DNA from: Arachnia rubra
Lineage (GTDB): Bacteria; Actinomycetota; Actinomycetes; Propionibacteriales; Propionibacteriaceae
Assembly: GCF_019973735.1 (NCBI RefSeq)
Contig: NZ_AP024463.1
Coordinates: 1,488,001 to 1,552,000, forward strand
Length of the DNA stretch: 64,000 bases
Direction of reading: 5' to 3'
Shown here: in pieces, positions 16,803 to 24,718 of the stretch
Numbering within the stretch: the stretch's first letter is position 1
Layout: every line of letters begins with the position of its first letter
Notes under the pieces: generated by a model
What the model was told of the DNA's origin: nothing
The model's database searches: none
Seen by the model: the letters and a program-made list of their open reading frames with translations, nothing else
Program-made: the position numbers and the translations under genes

Positions 16803-18026
16803 GTGAGTTTTGGATTTGAACTGGCTGTGCGATCGGGTAAGAGAGCACGCACGGGAGTGATACACACCCCCCACGGCGACATCCGCACCCCTGCCTTCAT
16901 CCCCGTTGGGACAAAGGCGACGGTCAAAGCCGTGCTGCCCGAGATCATGGCGGATCTCGGAGCCCAGGCGTTGCTGGCCAACGCCTACCACCTCTATCTG
17001 CAACCCGGCTCCGACGTGGTGGATGAGGCCGGTGGGCTGAGTCGTTTCATGAACTGGCCCGGTCCCACTTTCACAGACTCTGGGGGATTCCAGGTGATGA
17101 GCCTCGGCGCCGGGTTCAAGAAAGTGCTGGCCATGGACACCAAGGGTCTCGTCGGCGATGACGTGATAGCGGAGGGGAAGAAACGACGCGCTCACGTCGA
17201 CGAGGATGGTGTTACCTTCTTCAGCCATCTCAATGGCGCCCGTCTCCGCTTCACTCCCGAGGTGTCAATGACCATCCAGCATCAGCTGGGTGCCGACATC
17301 ATGTTCGCCTTCGATGAACTCACCACCTTGATGAATACCCGCGCGTATCAGGAGGCCTCGGTCGAGCGCACTCACCGGTGGGCTATCCGATGCCTGGGAG
17401 CCCATGCCGTCCTGACGAAGGAACGTTCCGGTAAGCCATACCAGGCCCTGTTCGGGGTGATTCAGGGGGCCCAGTATGAGGACTTGCGGCGAAAGGCTGC
17501 CCATGACCTGGCTGCGCTTGAGGTGGATGGTTTCCGGTTCGACGGGTTTGGGCTTGGAGGCGCACTGGAGAAGGAGAACCTGGGGCGCATCATCGGCTGG
17601 ATGGTGGAGGAGCTGCCTGAGGACCGCCCCCGGCACTTGCTTGGCATCTCTGAACCCGAGGACCTCTTCGAGGCGGTGGCGGCTGGTGCTGACACCTTCG
17701 ACTGCGTGAACCCATCACGGGTGGCCCGCAACGCCGCCATCTACACGGCTGAGGGACGCTATAACGTGACCACCGCACGGAACCGCCGTGCCTTTGAACC
17801 GCTTGAGGAGGGCTGCGACTGCTACACCTGCACCCACTACACGCGCGCCTACCTACACCACCTGTTCAAGGCGAGGGAGATGCTCGCTTACACCCTCGCC
17901 ACCATTCACAACGAGCGTTTCACCGTGCGCCTGGTCGACAGGATTCGCCTGAGTCTTGAGACAGGTGGGTTTGAGGATTTCCGCGCAGAATTCATGGGAC
18001 GTTATGCCGTACGGAACCGGGGCTGA
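16803..18026 (+). CDS. tgt: tRNA-guanine transglycosylase
   Basis: Bacterial TGT, 407 aa, which exchanges guanine 34 of GUN-anticodon tRNAs for preQ1 or queuine on the queuosine pathway. PVGTKATVKAV, DSGGFQVMS with active-site Asp92, FGVIQGAQYEDLR and DGFGLGGALEKE are diagnostic. The zinc site is CDCYTC with a downstream His near ARAYLHH. GTG at 16803 has a start-proximal -10 and no ribosome site. No queuosine biosynthesis genes are nearby; a YhhQ-type transporter gene follows. Confidence 0.95.
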   Translation: MSFGFELAVRSGKRARTGVIHTPHGDIRTPAFIPVGTKATVKAVLPEIMADLGAQALLANAYHLYLQPGSDVVDEAGGLSRFMNWPGPTFTDSGGFQVMSLGAGFKKVLAMDTKGLVGDDVIAEGKKRRAHVDEDGVTFFSHLNGARLRFTPEVSMTIQHQLGADIMFAFDELTTLMNTRAYQEASVERTHRWAIRCLGAHAVLTKERSGKPYQALFGVIQGAQYEDLRRKAAHDLAALEVDGFRFDGFGLGGALEKENLGRIIGWMVEELPEDRPRHLLGISEPEDLFEAVAAGADTFDCVNPSRVARNAAIYTAEGRYNVTTARNRRAFEPLEEGCDCYTCTHYTRAYLHHLFKAREMLAYTLATIHNERFTVRLVDRIRLSLETGGFEDFRAEFMGRYAVRNRG

Positions 18027-18203
18027 AGGTGGCCGGGCGCGGATTCACCATGAGATTCCCCGCTAGCAGCAGGTGCTGCGTGTGGGGTCTAGGTGCTCGT
18101 CATAGCAGGGTGAAAGAGAACCCAGCGGATCGTGCCCTGGCGATGACCTATAGCCGAGGATGGCTGTGCACCGTGGGCTGGCCATCCCTTGCCGGCGGGA
18201 ACT

Positions 18204-18896
18204 CTACGAAACCGGTGTGAGCTCCGGCTCGCGGCATCGGACCAGGGCGATCACCCGGTAGGTGATGGGGAGCAGGACCGCCTCCACACTCACCTTGAAG
18301 ACATAGCCGACGACGATGTAGTTCAGCATCGTGCCGCCGTCGATCTCGCCACCGAATGCGATCAGGCAGAAGATGGTGGTGTCGGCTGCCTCACCCACCA
18401 CCGTTGAACCCAGCAGGCGTGCCCACATGCCCCGTCCGTCGCGCCACTGTTTCAGTTTCACCAGCACCCAGGCGTTCAGAAACTGGCCGACCAGGTAGCC
18501 GGCCAGGGAGGCTGTGACGATCCGCGGAACGAAACCGAGGACAGCCACGAAAGCCTCCTGGTTCTCATATCCGGGGGCGGCCGGGGCGGCACCTACCGCC
18601 AGGAAGGTGAGCGAGGCGAGCAGCGACACCCCGAAGCCCAGCAGGATGGCCCGCCGGGCTCCTCGCATTCCGAAGACCTCTGCCAGGACATCGCCCAGCA
18701 CGTAGGTGAGTGGGAAGAGCAGGGCTCCGCCATCGGTGATGACCGGCAGGACCGGCAGCCCGAAGGGTGACCACTCGGGGCCGAAGGCGATCAGCTTCGT
18801 GGCGGCCACATTCGAGATCAGCAGCAGTGAGACGAACAGCGCCACCACCAGGTCGTAGTTGCCCCGGGAACGGGGTATTGCATCCAGCTGGCTCAC
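18204..18896 (-). CDS. Queuosine precursor transporter (YhhQ/VUT family)
   Basis: 230-aa integral membrane protein with about six hydrophobic segments. Diagnostic VUT-family features are LLISNVAATKLIAFG, ITDGGALLFPLTYVLGDVLAEVFG and the later VVGEAADTTIFCLIAF. E. coli YhhQ imports preQ0/preQ1; location next to tgt supports the same role. GTG at 18896 is chosen because TACAAT ends 6 nt upstream. The frame stays open toward 19064, but that part is only antisense to the DUF5709 gene. Confidence 0.88.
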   Translation of the reverse strand: MSQLDAIPRSRGNYDLVVALFVSLLLISNVAATKLIAFGPEWSPFGLPVLPVITDGGALLFPLTYVLGDVLAEVFGMRGARRAILLGFGVSLLASLTFLAVGAAPAAPGYENQEAFVAVLGFVPRIVTASLAGYLVGQFLNAWVLVKLKQWRDGRGMWARLLGSTVVGEAADTTIFCLIAFGGEIDGGTMLNYIVVGYVFKVSVEAVLLPITYRVIALVRCREPELTPVS

Positions 18897-18902
18897 CGGG
18901 GC

Positions 18903-18908
18903 ATTGTA
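18903..18908 (-). promoter_or_regulatory. -10 element of the yhhQ-like gene (leaderless)
   Basis: TACAAT on the minus strand ends 6 nt before GTG 18896; it is one of the closest matches to the TATAAT consensus in the window. Confidence 0.6.
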
Positions 18909-18978
18909 CGTCGCGGACCGTGAGGGAATCCACGCCGGATGGCAGGCACAAAGCCTGTTGTGGTGGCAGTATTGGGGC

Positions 18979-19410
18979 ATGGAAGACATCGTCGACTTCA
19001 ACACCCAGGTTCCCGAGGAAGCCGAGCAGCTGGACCAGCTGCAGGAGGGGGACTCCCTGATCAACCGCGGCGTGGACGATGTGCTCGACGAGGGTTACAC
19101 CACACCCGAGCGGTGGTCGGTGGCCCAGGGCTTCGGCAACACCGTCGCGGAGATGCACCAGGGCGAGACCATCGAGCAGCGGATCCGGCAGGAGCAACCG
19201 GAGCTTCACCATGATGCTGCCCCCTGGAACCCTGAGGGGGAGGAACGCGAGGTTGGACGGGAGAGAGCTGGCCGTCTGATGCGGGTTCAGGGGTCCGGTC
19301 GTGAGGACACGCTCGGCGTCGACGTCGGATTCGCCGGTGGGGCCGCAAGCGCGGAGGAGGCTGCCATGCACATCATCGCCGATGACGAGGATGACTCCGG
19401 CGAGCTGTGA
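18979..19410 (+). CDS. DUF5709 family protein
   Basis: 143-aa acidic soluble protein. The DUF5709 core is visible as GDSLINRGVDDVLDEGYTTPERWSV at about 24-48, followed by TIEQRIRQEQPE and an acidic tail (EEAAMHIIADDEDDSGEL). No transmembrane segment or catalytic motif is seen and the function is unknown. A CAGTAT hexamer ends 6 nt before the ATG at 18979. It converges with rpmF, leaving only 3 bp between them. Confidence 0.83.
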   Translation: MEDIVDFNTQVPEEAEQLDQLQEGDSLINRGVDDVLDEGYTTPERWSVAQGFGNTVAEMHQGETIEQRIRQEQPELHHDAAPWNPEGEEREVGRERAGRLMRVQGSGREDTLGVDVGFAGGAASAEEAAMHIIADDEDDSGEL

Positions 19411-19413
19411 AAC

Positions 19414-19593
19414 TCAGTGCCGGAGGTCGTCGACGCTCAGCATGCCGGATGAGTAGGCGCGGACCAGGCGCCGTGGCACCTTGAAGGTCTCACCCGCGAT
19501 CCGGATCGGGACCAGGTCTGTCAGGGAGGCCTTCCACTGCGCCCGCCGGGAGCGTGTGTTGGACCGGGATTTCCTGCGCTTGGGGACTGCCAT
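19414..19593 (-). CDS. rpmF: 50S ribosomal protein L32, cysteine-free form
   Basis: A 59-codon gene. It begins [20 protein letters not shown] and continues with ...[21 protein letters not shown], a clear L32 of the large ribosomal subunit. It contains no cysteine, so it is the C-minus type lacking the zinc ribbon of C-plus L32. GGAAGGAG lies 5 nt before the ATG at 19593. A Zur-like palindrome lies about 23 bp upstream, which fits zinc-starvation control of C-minus ribosomal paralogues; whether a C-plus copy exists elsewhere cannot be seen. Confidence 0.93.
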   Translation of the reverse strand: MAVPKRRKSRSNTRSRRAQWKASLTDLVPIRIAGETFKVPRRLVRAYSSGMLSVDDLRH

Positions 19594-19615
19594 CGGGGCT
19601 CCTTCCTGAAACAGA

Positions 19616-19630
19616 TGCTAATGATAACCA
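19616..19630. promoter_or_regulatory. Candidate Zur box upstream of rpmF
   Basis: TGCTAATGATAACCA is an imperfect 7-1-7 palindrome with the TG...AATGAT...CA core of Fur/Zur sites. It lies between the LacI-type gene and rpmF, 22 bp before the rpmF ATG. The assignment to Zur rests on the C-minus L32 downstream. Confidence 0.6.
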
Positions 19631-19651
19631 GTTTCTGAAAGTTGGTAAAAG

Positions 19652-20674
19652 CTACCCGGCTGTTCTGCCGGTGTGCCCGGCAGCCCTGGCTGATGACGAA
19701 CGGGCAACCAGACTGGTGGCCAGGACGACATGCCGGGGCGGTGCATCGGGAGCGGCGAACCGGCGCAGCAGCGCCTCCGCGCACGCGATCCCCGCGTCAA
19801 AAGCGTGATTGTCCACCGTTGTGAGGCTCAGGAAACGGCTCTGAGCGAGCTGGGAATTGTCGAATCCGACGAGTGACACGTCGTGCGGGACCCTTCTGCC
19901 GGTCTCCTGCAGTGCGGCCCGGGCACCCAGGGCCATGGTGTCGTTCGCGGTGAAGACCGCGGTCACCTCAGGGTGCTCTCTCAGCAGCTCAGCGGTGCCC
20001 AGATAGCCGCCCTCCTCGTTGGTCTGGTGCGAGAAGCCGACGATCCATGGTGCCTGGCCGGCCGCCTCCATACAGCGTGCATAGGCCTGCCTCCGGATGG
20101 TGGCGGACCCTCCAAGACCGGTCACATGCCCGATGCGCTCGTGTCCCAGGGAGTGCAGATGGTCCATCAGGAGTCTCACGCCCTGAGGCTGGTCGCTGTA
20201 GATCAGGTCGGCTCCCGCGATCGTGTTGCATCGGGTCCCCTCCAGTACCACAGGGATCCCGGGATCCTCGAAGTCTCGTCCTGGCTCTGCAGCCACGACC
20301 AATGCATCCACTTGAGTGTCGCGGAAGCCGTCAATCGCGTTGGCCACTGTGCCGCCGAGCGTGAAATGCTCGCGGACCGCGACGTGGAAGCCGTGCGGTC
20401 CCATCGTGGTGCGCAGCCCGTTCAGCAGCTCAACGAACCAGGGATTCCTGAAGTCGTCGATGACCAGGCCGATGGTCCTCGTGCGACTGCTGGCCAGCGA
20501 AGAGGCGGCCTGGCTGCGGCGGTAGCCGAGCCTCCGGATCGCTTCCTGTACGGCCTCTCGTTTGGCTTCGGCCACCAGAGGTGACTGATTCAGAACGAGC
20601 GAGACCAGTGACTTCGACACCCCCGCCTCGCGTGCGACGTCGTAGATGGTCGGTCTTGCCGGCCGCAAAGCCAT
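19652..20674 (-). CDS. LacI-family transcriptional repressor
   Basis: 340 aa. The N-terminal LacI HTH is TIYDVAREAGVSKSLVSLVLN at about 9-29, with the hinge helix further on (QAASSLASSRTRTIGLVI). The periplasmic-binding-protein-like effector domain follows, with the typical IGHVTG, FTANDTMALGA and VSLVGFDNS segments. The ATG at 20674 has GGAAGGAG upstream. It is divergent from an oxidoreductase/isomerase pair whose promoter carries a palindrome with a central CG, as LacI-family operators usually have. The effector is probably a sugar or polyol. Confidence 0.93.
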   Translation of the reverse strand: MALRPARPTIYDVAREAGVSKSLVSLVLNQSPLVAEAKREAVQEAIRRLGYRRSQAASSLASSRTRTIGLVIDDFRNPWFVELLNGLRTTMGPHGFHVAVREHFTLGGTVANAIDGFRDTQVDALVVAAEPGRDFEDPGIPVVLEGTRCNTIAGADLIYSDQPQGVRLLMDHLHSLGHERIGHVTGLGGSATIRRQAYARCMEAAGQAPWIVGFSHQTNEEGGYLGTAELLREHPEVTAVFTANDTMALGARAALQETGRRVPHDVSLVGFDNSQLAQSRFLSLTTVDNHAFDAGIACAEALLRRFAAPDAPPRHVVLATSLVARSSSARAAGHTGRTAG

Positions 20675-20730
20675 CGCCTCTCCTTCCTGGGAGTCCGTCC
20701 GGAGTCAGCGTCGCGTCGACGTGGCATGTG

Positions 20731-20759
20731 TTGACGTGGCGTGCACAAAATCTTACAGT
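20731..20759 (+). promoter_or_regulatory. Promoter of the oxidoreductase-isomerase operon
   Basis: TTGACG (20731-20736) and TACAGT (20754-20759) with 17-bp spacing, a good sigma-A-type promoter. The predicted +1 near 20766 falls inside the operator immediately downstream. The -35 is part of a 15-bp imperfect direct repeat (20715-20729 and 20730-20744, 12 of 15 bases identical). Confidence 0.75.
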
Positions 20760-20761
20760 GA

Positions 20762-20787
20762 GGCTATTTGGACCGCTCCAAATAGCC
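20762..20787. promoter_or_regulatory. LacI-type operator
   Basis: GGCTATTTGGA (20762-20772), CCGC, then its exact complement TCCAAATAGCC (20777-20787). The symmetry axis falls on a CG, typical for LacI-family sites. It covers the predicted transcription start and ends 14 bp before the first gene, so binding would block initiation. Confidence 0.85.
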
Positions 20788-20801
20788 GTCGAGGAGGATG
20801 C

Positions 20802-21974
20802 ATGACCATAGGGATCGCTGTCATCGGGGCAGGCATGGCTGGGAAGGCACACGCCGCCGCCTACCGGGTCGCTCCCACGCTGTACGACTCCACGCTTCCT
20901 GATCTGCGGTACGTCTCCATCTGCGACGTGAACCCTGAGATCAGCCAGGCCACCGCCCGGCGCTACGGCTATGAGCGGGGTGACACTGACTGGCGCGCCA
21001 TCGCAGGTGACCCCGGCATTGACGTGGTCAGCGTCGTCATAGCCAACAGCCTGCACCTGGAGGTGGTCAAAGGGCTTCTTGAGGCCGGCAAGCACGTGCT
21101 GTGCGAGAAACCCTTGTCTGACACACTGGCTTCCGCCCGGGAAATGGCCAGGCTGGCTCAGGAGGCATCCACGCTGGCCCGTATCGGCCTGACCTATCAG
21201 CGCCAGCCCGGTATTGCAGCCATCCGGGACTGGATCCGCGACGGCACGCTCGGCAGGGTGCATCACTTCTCGGGCCGCTACTGGTGCGACTACGGCTGCG
21301 ACCCGATGGCGCCGATCAGCTGGCGATACAAGGGGCCGATGGGATCGGGAGCGCTTGCCGACGTTGGAAGTCACCTGACGTATCTCGCCGAGTTCTTGTG
21401 CGGAGAGGTCACGGCCGTCTCCGGCGGGGCCTTCACCACCGTCGTCGCAGAGCGCCCAGTCCCGCTGGGCAATGTGATCGGGCATGAGCTGGCCGCCGTG
21501 TCTGACCGCATGGAGGCTGTCGAGAACGACGACTACGCCACCTATACAGCCACCTTCAGCCAGGCCGCTGGCAGCCTTGAGGCATCACGAGTGGCGGCTG
21601 GCTATCCGAACGGGCTCGCCATAGAGGTGTTCTGTGAGAACGGCGCGGCGAACTATCACCAGGCCAGGCCATCCCAGATACGGCTGTACCTGAACGGCAA
21701 CCAGCCGGGTGCGAACGGCTACCGCACGGTAAACCTGGGTGCAGATCATCCCTATGTGTCCGCCGGCATGCCCATCGATGTTGCTGGCGTGGGGTTTGGT
21801 CAGAACGAGGGATTCGCCTACCAGGCGCGGGCCTTCCTTGAGGAGGTCGTGGGGATTCCGGAGGAGAGGTCCCTGCCGCGCAACGCCTCTTTCGGGGAAG
21901 GCGTCCACAACATGGAAATCCTGGCTGCCGTCGTCCAGTCGGCGGAGCGTAATGGAGAGCAGGTGAAGCTGTGA
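20802..21974 (+). CDS. Gfo/Idh/MocA family oxidoreductase
   Basis: 390-aa NAD(P)-dependent sugar or polyol dehydrogenase. Rossmann motif IAVIGAGMAGKAHA is at the N-terminus and the family motif CEKPLSDTLASA lies around residue 100. The C-terminal Gfo/Idh domain contains GSGALADVGSHLTYLAEF with the likely catalytic Asp/His. GAGGAGGATGC supplies the ribosome site for the ATG at 20802. It is coupled by a GTGA overlap to a sugar isomerase, and both follow a LacI operator. The substrate is unknown; inositol-like or keto-sugar catabolism is plausible. Confidence 0.92.
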   Translation: MTIGIAVIGAGMAGKAHAAAYRVAPTLYDSTLPDLRYVSICDVNPEISQATARRYGYERGDTDWRAIAGDPGIDVVSVVIANSLHLEVVKGLLEAGKHVLCEKPLSDTLASAREMARLAQEASTLARIGLTYQRQPGIAAIRDWIRDGTLGRVHHFSGRYWCDYGCDPMAPISWRYKGPMGSGALADVGSHLTYLAEFLCGEVTAVSGGAFTTVVAERPVPLGNVIGHELAAVSDRMEAVENDDYATYTATFSQAAGSLEASRVAAGYPNGLAIEVFCENGAANYHQARPSQIRLYLNGNQPGANGYRTVNLGADHPYVSAGMPIDVAGVGFGQNEGFAYQARAFLEEVVGIPEERSLPRNASFGEGVHNMEILAAVVQSAERNGEQVKL

Positions 21975-22987
21975 AGCTGGGTGTCTACAACGCGGTCCTG
22001 CACGATCGCCCCCTGGAGGAGGCGGTCGAGGTGGTGGCTTCGCTTGGCCTGGGCGGCATCGAGATCAACTCGGGCGGTTTCCTGGCGCCGGTGCACATCC
22101 CTGAGATCGACCAGATCATCGCAGACCCGTCAGTTGCCAGGAAATACCTGAGGAGGTTCGACGGCACAGGTGTTGAGATAGCTGGCCTCAACTGCAACGG
22201 CAACCCCCTCCATCCCAATCCGGTGATTGGCGAGAAGCACGCCGAAGATGTGCGCCGCACCATCCGTGCCGCGGCCGCGCTGGGACAGACCAGGGTCGTC
22301 ACGATGTCTGGCCTGCCCGGCGGGGAGCCCGGAACGCGGCATCCGAACTGGATCGTCAACGCCTGGAACTCTGCAGCACTCGACGTCCTCGATTACCAAT
22401 GGGAGATTGCCGCGGAGTTCTGGAGCGGAATCGATCAGCTGGCCAAGGACCATGGGGTCAAGGTGGCGCTCGAACTGCATCCTCAAAACCTGGTCTTCAA
22501 TACCCGTGATGTCCGCAAACTGATCCAGTTGACAGGGGCGGCGAACATCGGGGTCGAGATGGATGCCTCGCACCTGTTCTGGCAGCAGGCTGATCCGGTG
22601 GCTGTGGTGCGTGAGCTCGGTCCTTTGATCTTCCACGCCGCCGCGAAGGACGTCCGGATCAACGTCGAGAATGCCAGGCTGAATGGTGTCCTGGATAACG
22701 GTTTTCGGCGGCTTGCACCCGACGAGCCGCGCGTTAATCTCGGCGGTGATGAATGGGCCAATGAATGGCCGAGGGATTCCTCGTGGGATTTCGTCGCTCT
22801 TGGCAAGGGACATGACGTGGCCTACTGGACCGAGTTCATCCGGGCCCTGTACGAGGTCGACCCTGATATGTGCCTGAACATCGAGCATGAGGACACGGAG
22901 CTGGGACAGATAGAGGGACTCCAGGTGGCTGCCGATGTGCTGATGTCAGCCTGGAGGACCTTCGAGGCTGAGCAGTTGAAGGGCTGA
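21971..22987 (+). CDS. Sugar phosphate isomerase/epimerase-like TIM barrel
   Basis: 338-aa xylose-isomerase-like TIM-barrel protein. Metal-site features include VALELHPQN (Glu), VEMDASHLFWQ (Asp/His), FHAAAKD and CLNIEHED (Glu/His), the usual ring of acidic and His ligands for Mn/Mg. The GTG start at 21971 overlaps the oxidoreductase stop, so both are translated together. Dehydrogenase plus isomerase pairs often act in sequence on cyclic polyols or sugars. No transporter or kinase accompanies them here. Confidence 0.9.
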   Translation: MKLGVYNAVLHDRPLEEAVEVVASLGLGGIEINSGGFLAPVHIPEIDQIIADPSVARKYLRRFDGTGVEIAGLNCNGNPLHPNPVIGEKHAEDVRRTIRAAAALGQTRVVTMSGLPGGEPGTRHPNWIVNAWNSAALDVLDYQWEIAAEFWSGIDQLAKDHGVKVALELHPQNLVFNTRDVRKLIQLTGAANIGVEMDASHLFWQQADPVAVVRELGPLIFHAAAKDVRINVENARLNGVLDNGFRRLAPDEPRVNLGGDEWANEWPRDSSWDFVALGKGHDVAYWTEFIRALYEVDPDMCLNIEHEDTELGQIEGLQVAADVLMSAWRTFEAEQLKG

Positions 22988-23025
22988 GCTAACCATCCTT
23001 CCCTGAGTCCCAGCGGCGGAACCTC

Positions 23026-23031
23026 TAAGCT
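23026..23031 (+). promoter_or_regulatory. -10 element of phoH
   Basis: TAAGCT ends 8 nt before the ATG at 23040. The spacing is slightly longer than in the other leaderless candidates, but no ribosome site is visible. Confidence 0.35.
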
Positions 23032-23039
23032 GGATTGCC

Positions 23040-24059
23040 ATGGGCTCAGGTGGTCTGGGTCGTGAAAGGGAACCTGTGGGAGAAGAAGTCCAGCGAGCGA
23101 GCCGAGTGATCATGGTCCCACCATCCATCGACATGGTGACGCTGCTAGGGCCCCGAGATACTTTCCTCCGGGTGTTGGAGGACCGGCTGTCCGCGGACCT
23201 CCACGTGCGGGGCGGGCAGGTCACGCTCACCGGAGACCCGGAGGCTGTGGCTGCAGCTGACGAGGTGCTGACAGAGCTCATCACGATCATCCGCACCGGG
23301 CAGGGACTTACCGAGGAGACGGTGGAACGGGTCATCGGCCTTACCGCCGGTGAGGTGAAGCCCTCCGAGATTCTCACCACCGACATCATCTCCGCGCGGG
23401 GCAGGACGGTCCGGCCCAAAACGCTCAACCAGAAGCGCTACGTGGACGCCATCGACCGGCACACGGTGGTTTTCGGGATCGGCCCGGCAGGCACCGGCAA
23501 GACATACCTGGCCATGGCCAAGGCGGTACAGGCGCTCCAGGCCAAACAGGTGAGTCGCATCATCCTGACGCGCCCCGCGATTGAGGCGGGGGAGAGGCTG
23601 GGCTTCCTGCCCGGCACCCTAAGCGACAAGATCGACCCGTACCTGCGTCCCCTGTACGACGCCCTGCACGACATGGTCGAGGCTGAGTCGGTACCCAAGC
23701 TCCTGACCTCCGGCACCATCGAGGTCGCACCGCTGGCCTACATGCGTGGCCGCACGCTCAACGACGCCTTCATCATCCTGGACGAGGCCCAGAACACCTC
23801 ATCGGAGCAGATGAAGATGTTCCTGACCCGCCTCGGGTTCGGCTCCAAGGTCGTGGTGACGGGCGATGTCACACAGATCGATCTCCCTGGCGGGGTACGC
23901 AGCGGGCTCCGCCAGGTCACCCAGATCCTTGACGGCCTGGAGGACATCGCATTTTGCACCCTCACGTCCCGCGACGTGGTGCGTCACAGACTGGTCGGCA
24001 AGATCGTCGCAGCCTACGATTCCTATGACAGCATCCAGCAGGGCAGGGGCGGTAGATGA
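23040..24059 (+). CDS. PhoH-like ATPase
   Basis: 339-aa P-loop ATPase of the PhoH family. Walker A is GPAGTGKT (148-155) and Walker B is AFIILDEAQNTS. An N-terminal KH-like segment and GRTVRPKTLNQKRYVDAID precede the ATPase. PhoH proteins are linked to RNA metabolism and YbeY function. The ybeY start overlaps its stop (ATGA), and corC and era follow, a conserved actinobacterial order. The ATG at 23040 could be replaced by GTG or ATG codons up to about residue 25. Confidence 0.92.
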   Translation: MGSGGLGREREPVGEEVQRASRVIMVPPSIDMVTLLGPRDTFLRVLEDRLSADLHVRGGQVTLTGDPEAVAAADEVLTELITIIRTGQGLTEETVERVIGLTAGEVKPSEILTTDIISARGRTVRPKTLNQKRYVDAIDRHTVVFGIGPAGTGKTYLAMAKAVQALQAKQVSRIILTRPAIEAGERLGFLPGTLSDKIDPYLRPLYDALHDMVEAESVPKLLTSGTIEVAPLAYMRGRTLNDAFIILDEAQNTSSEQMKMFLTRLGFGSKVVVTGDVTQIDLPGGVRSGLRQVTQILDGLEDIAFCTLTSRDVVRHRLVGKIVAAYDSYDSIQQGRGGR

Positions 24060-24538
24060 TCGACATCAACAACGAGTCCGGGGTCAAGGCGGACGAGCTG
24101 GGATTGGTTGCCCTGGCCCGGTTCGCTCTCAGCCGGCTGCGTATCCACCCTCAGGCAGACTTGTCGATCCTTTTGGTGGATGAGGCCACCATGGCCGAAT
24201 ACCACCAGCGTTTCATGGACTTGCCCGGCCCGACAGACGTGATGAGCTTCCCGATGGACGAGTTGCGAGAGCCCTCCGACGACGAGGATCCGCCGCTGGG
24301 CCTGCTCGGCGACATCGTGCTGTGTCCTCAGGTGACGGCCAGGCAGGCAGCGGAGAACGGCCGGGAGCCAGACGCTGAGGCCGAGTACCTCCTGATCCAC
24401 GGGCTACTTCACCTGCTCGGGCACGATCATGCCGAGCCTGAGGAGAAGGCCGTCATGTTCGGCCTGAACGACCGGATCATCGCTGCCTGGGAGGTGGCGC
24501 GCAACAACCGCCGCAGCGACCGTGCAGCAGGTCAGTGA
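24056..24538 (+). CDS. ybeY: Endoribonuclease YbeY
   Basis: 160-aa metallo-RNase involved in 16S rRNA 3' maturation and ribosome quality control. The zinc motif HGLLHLLGHDH occupies 115-125 with three His ligands. PTDVMSFPMDE and LGDIVLC are further family signatures. It is coupled by an ATGA overlap to phoH and precedes corC by about 180 bp of apparently empty spacer. Confidence 0.94.
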   Translation: MIDINNESGVKADELGLVALARFALSRLRIHPQADLSILLVDEATMAEYHQRFMDLPGPTDVMSFPMDELREPSDDEDPPLGLLGDIVLCPQVTARQAAENGREPDAEAEYLLIHGLLHLLGHDHAEPEEKAVMFGLNDRIIAAWEVARNNRRSDRAAGQ

Positions 24539-24718
24539 AAAGCCCCATAGGCAGATTCCTGGGGGATATCACCGGCTGGGATGAGGCCCGCCGCCGCGCA
24601 TTGCGCTCCGGTGATGCCCCGGCACCTGGCCGTTGCGAGTTGGTCGGCTCCCGCTGGAGGAATCTCCTAAACTGGGAACCCGGATATTTCTTGTTCAAGG
24701 TTGGTTGATCACATCCAC

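Noticed and set aside
18897..19064. Extension of the yhhQ-like protein upstream to 19064
   Set aside because: The added residues are antisense to DUF5709 and polar; TACAAT 6 nt before GTG 18896 sets the start.
23040..23110. Alternative later starts for phoH
   Set aside because: Possible, but the ATG at 23040 is nearest the -10; I kept it with lower certainty.
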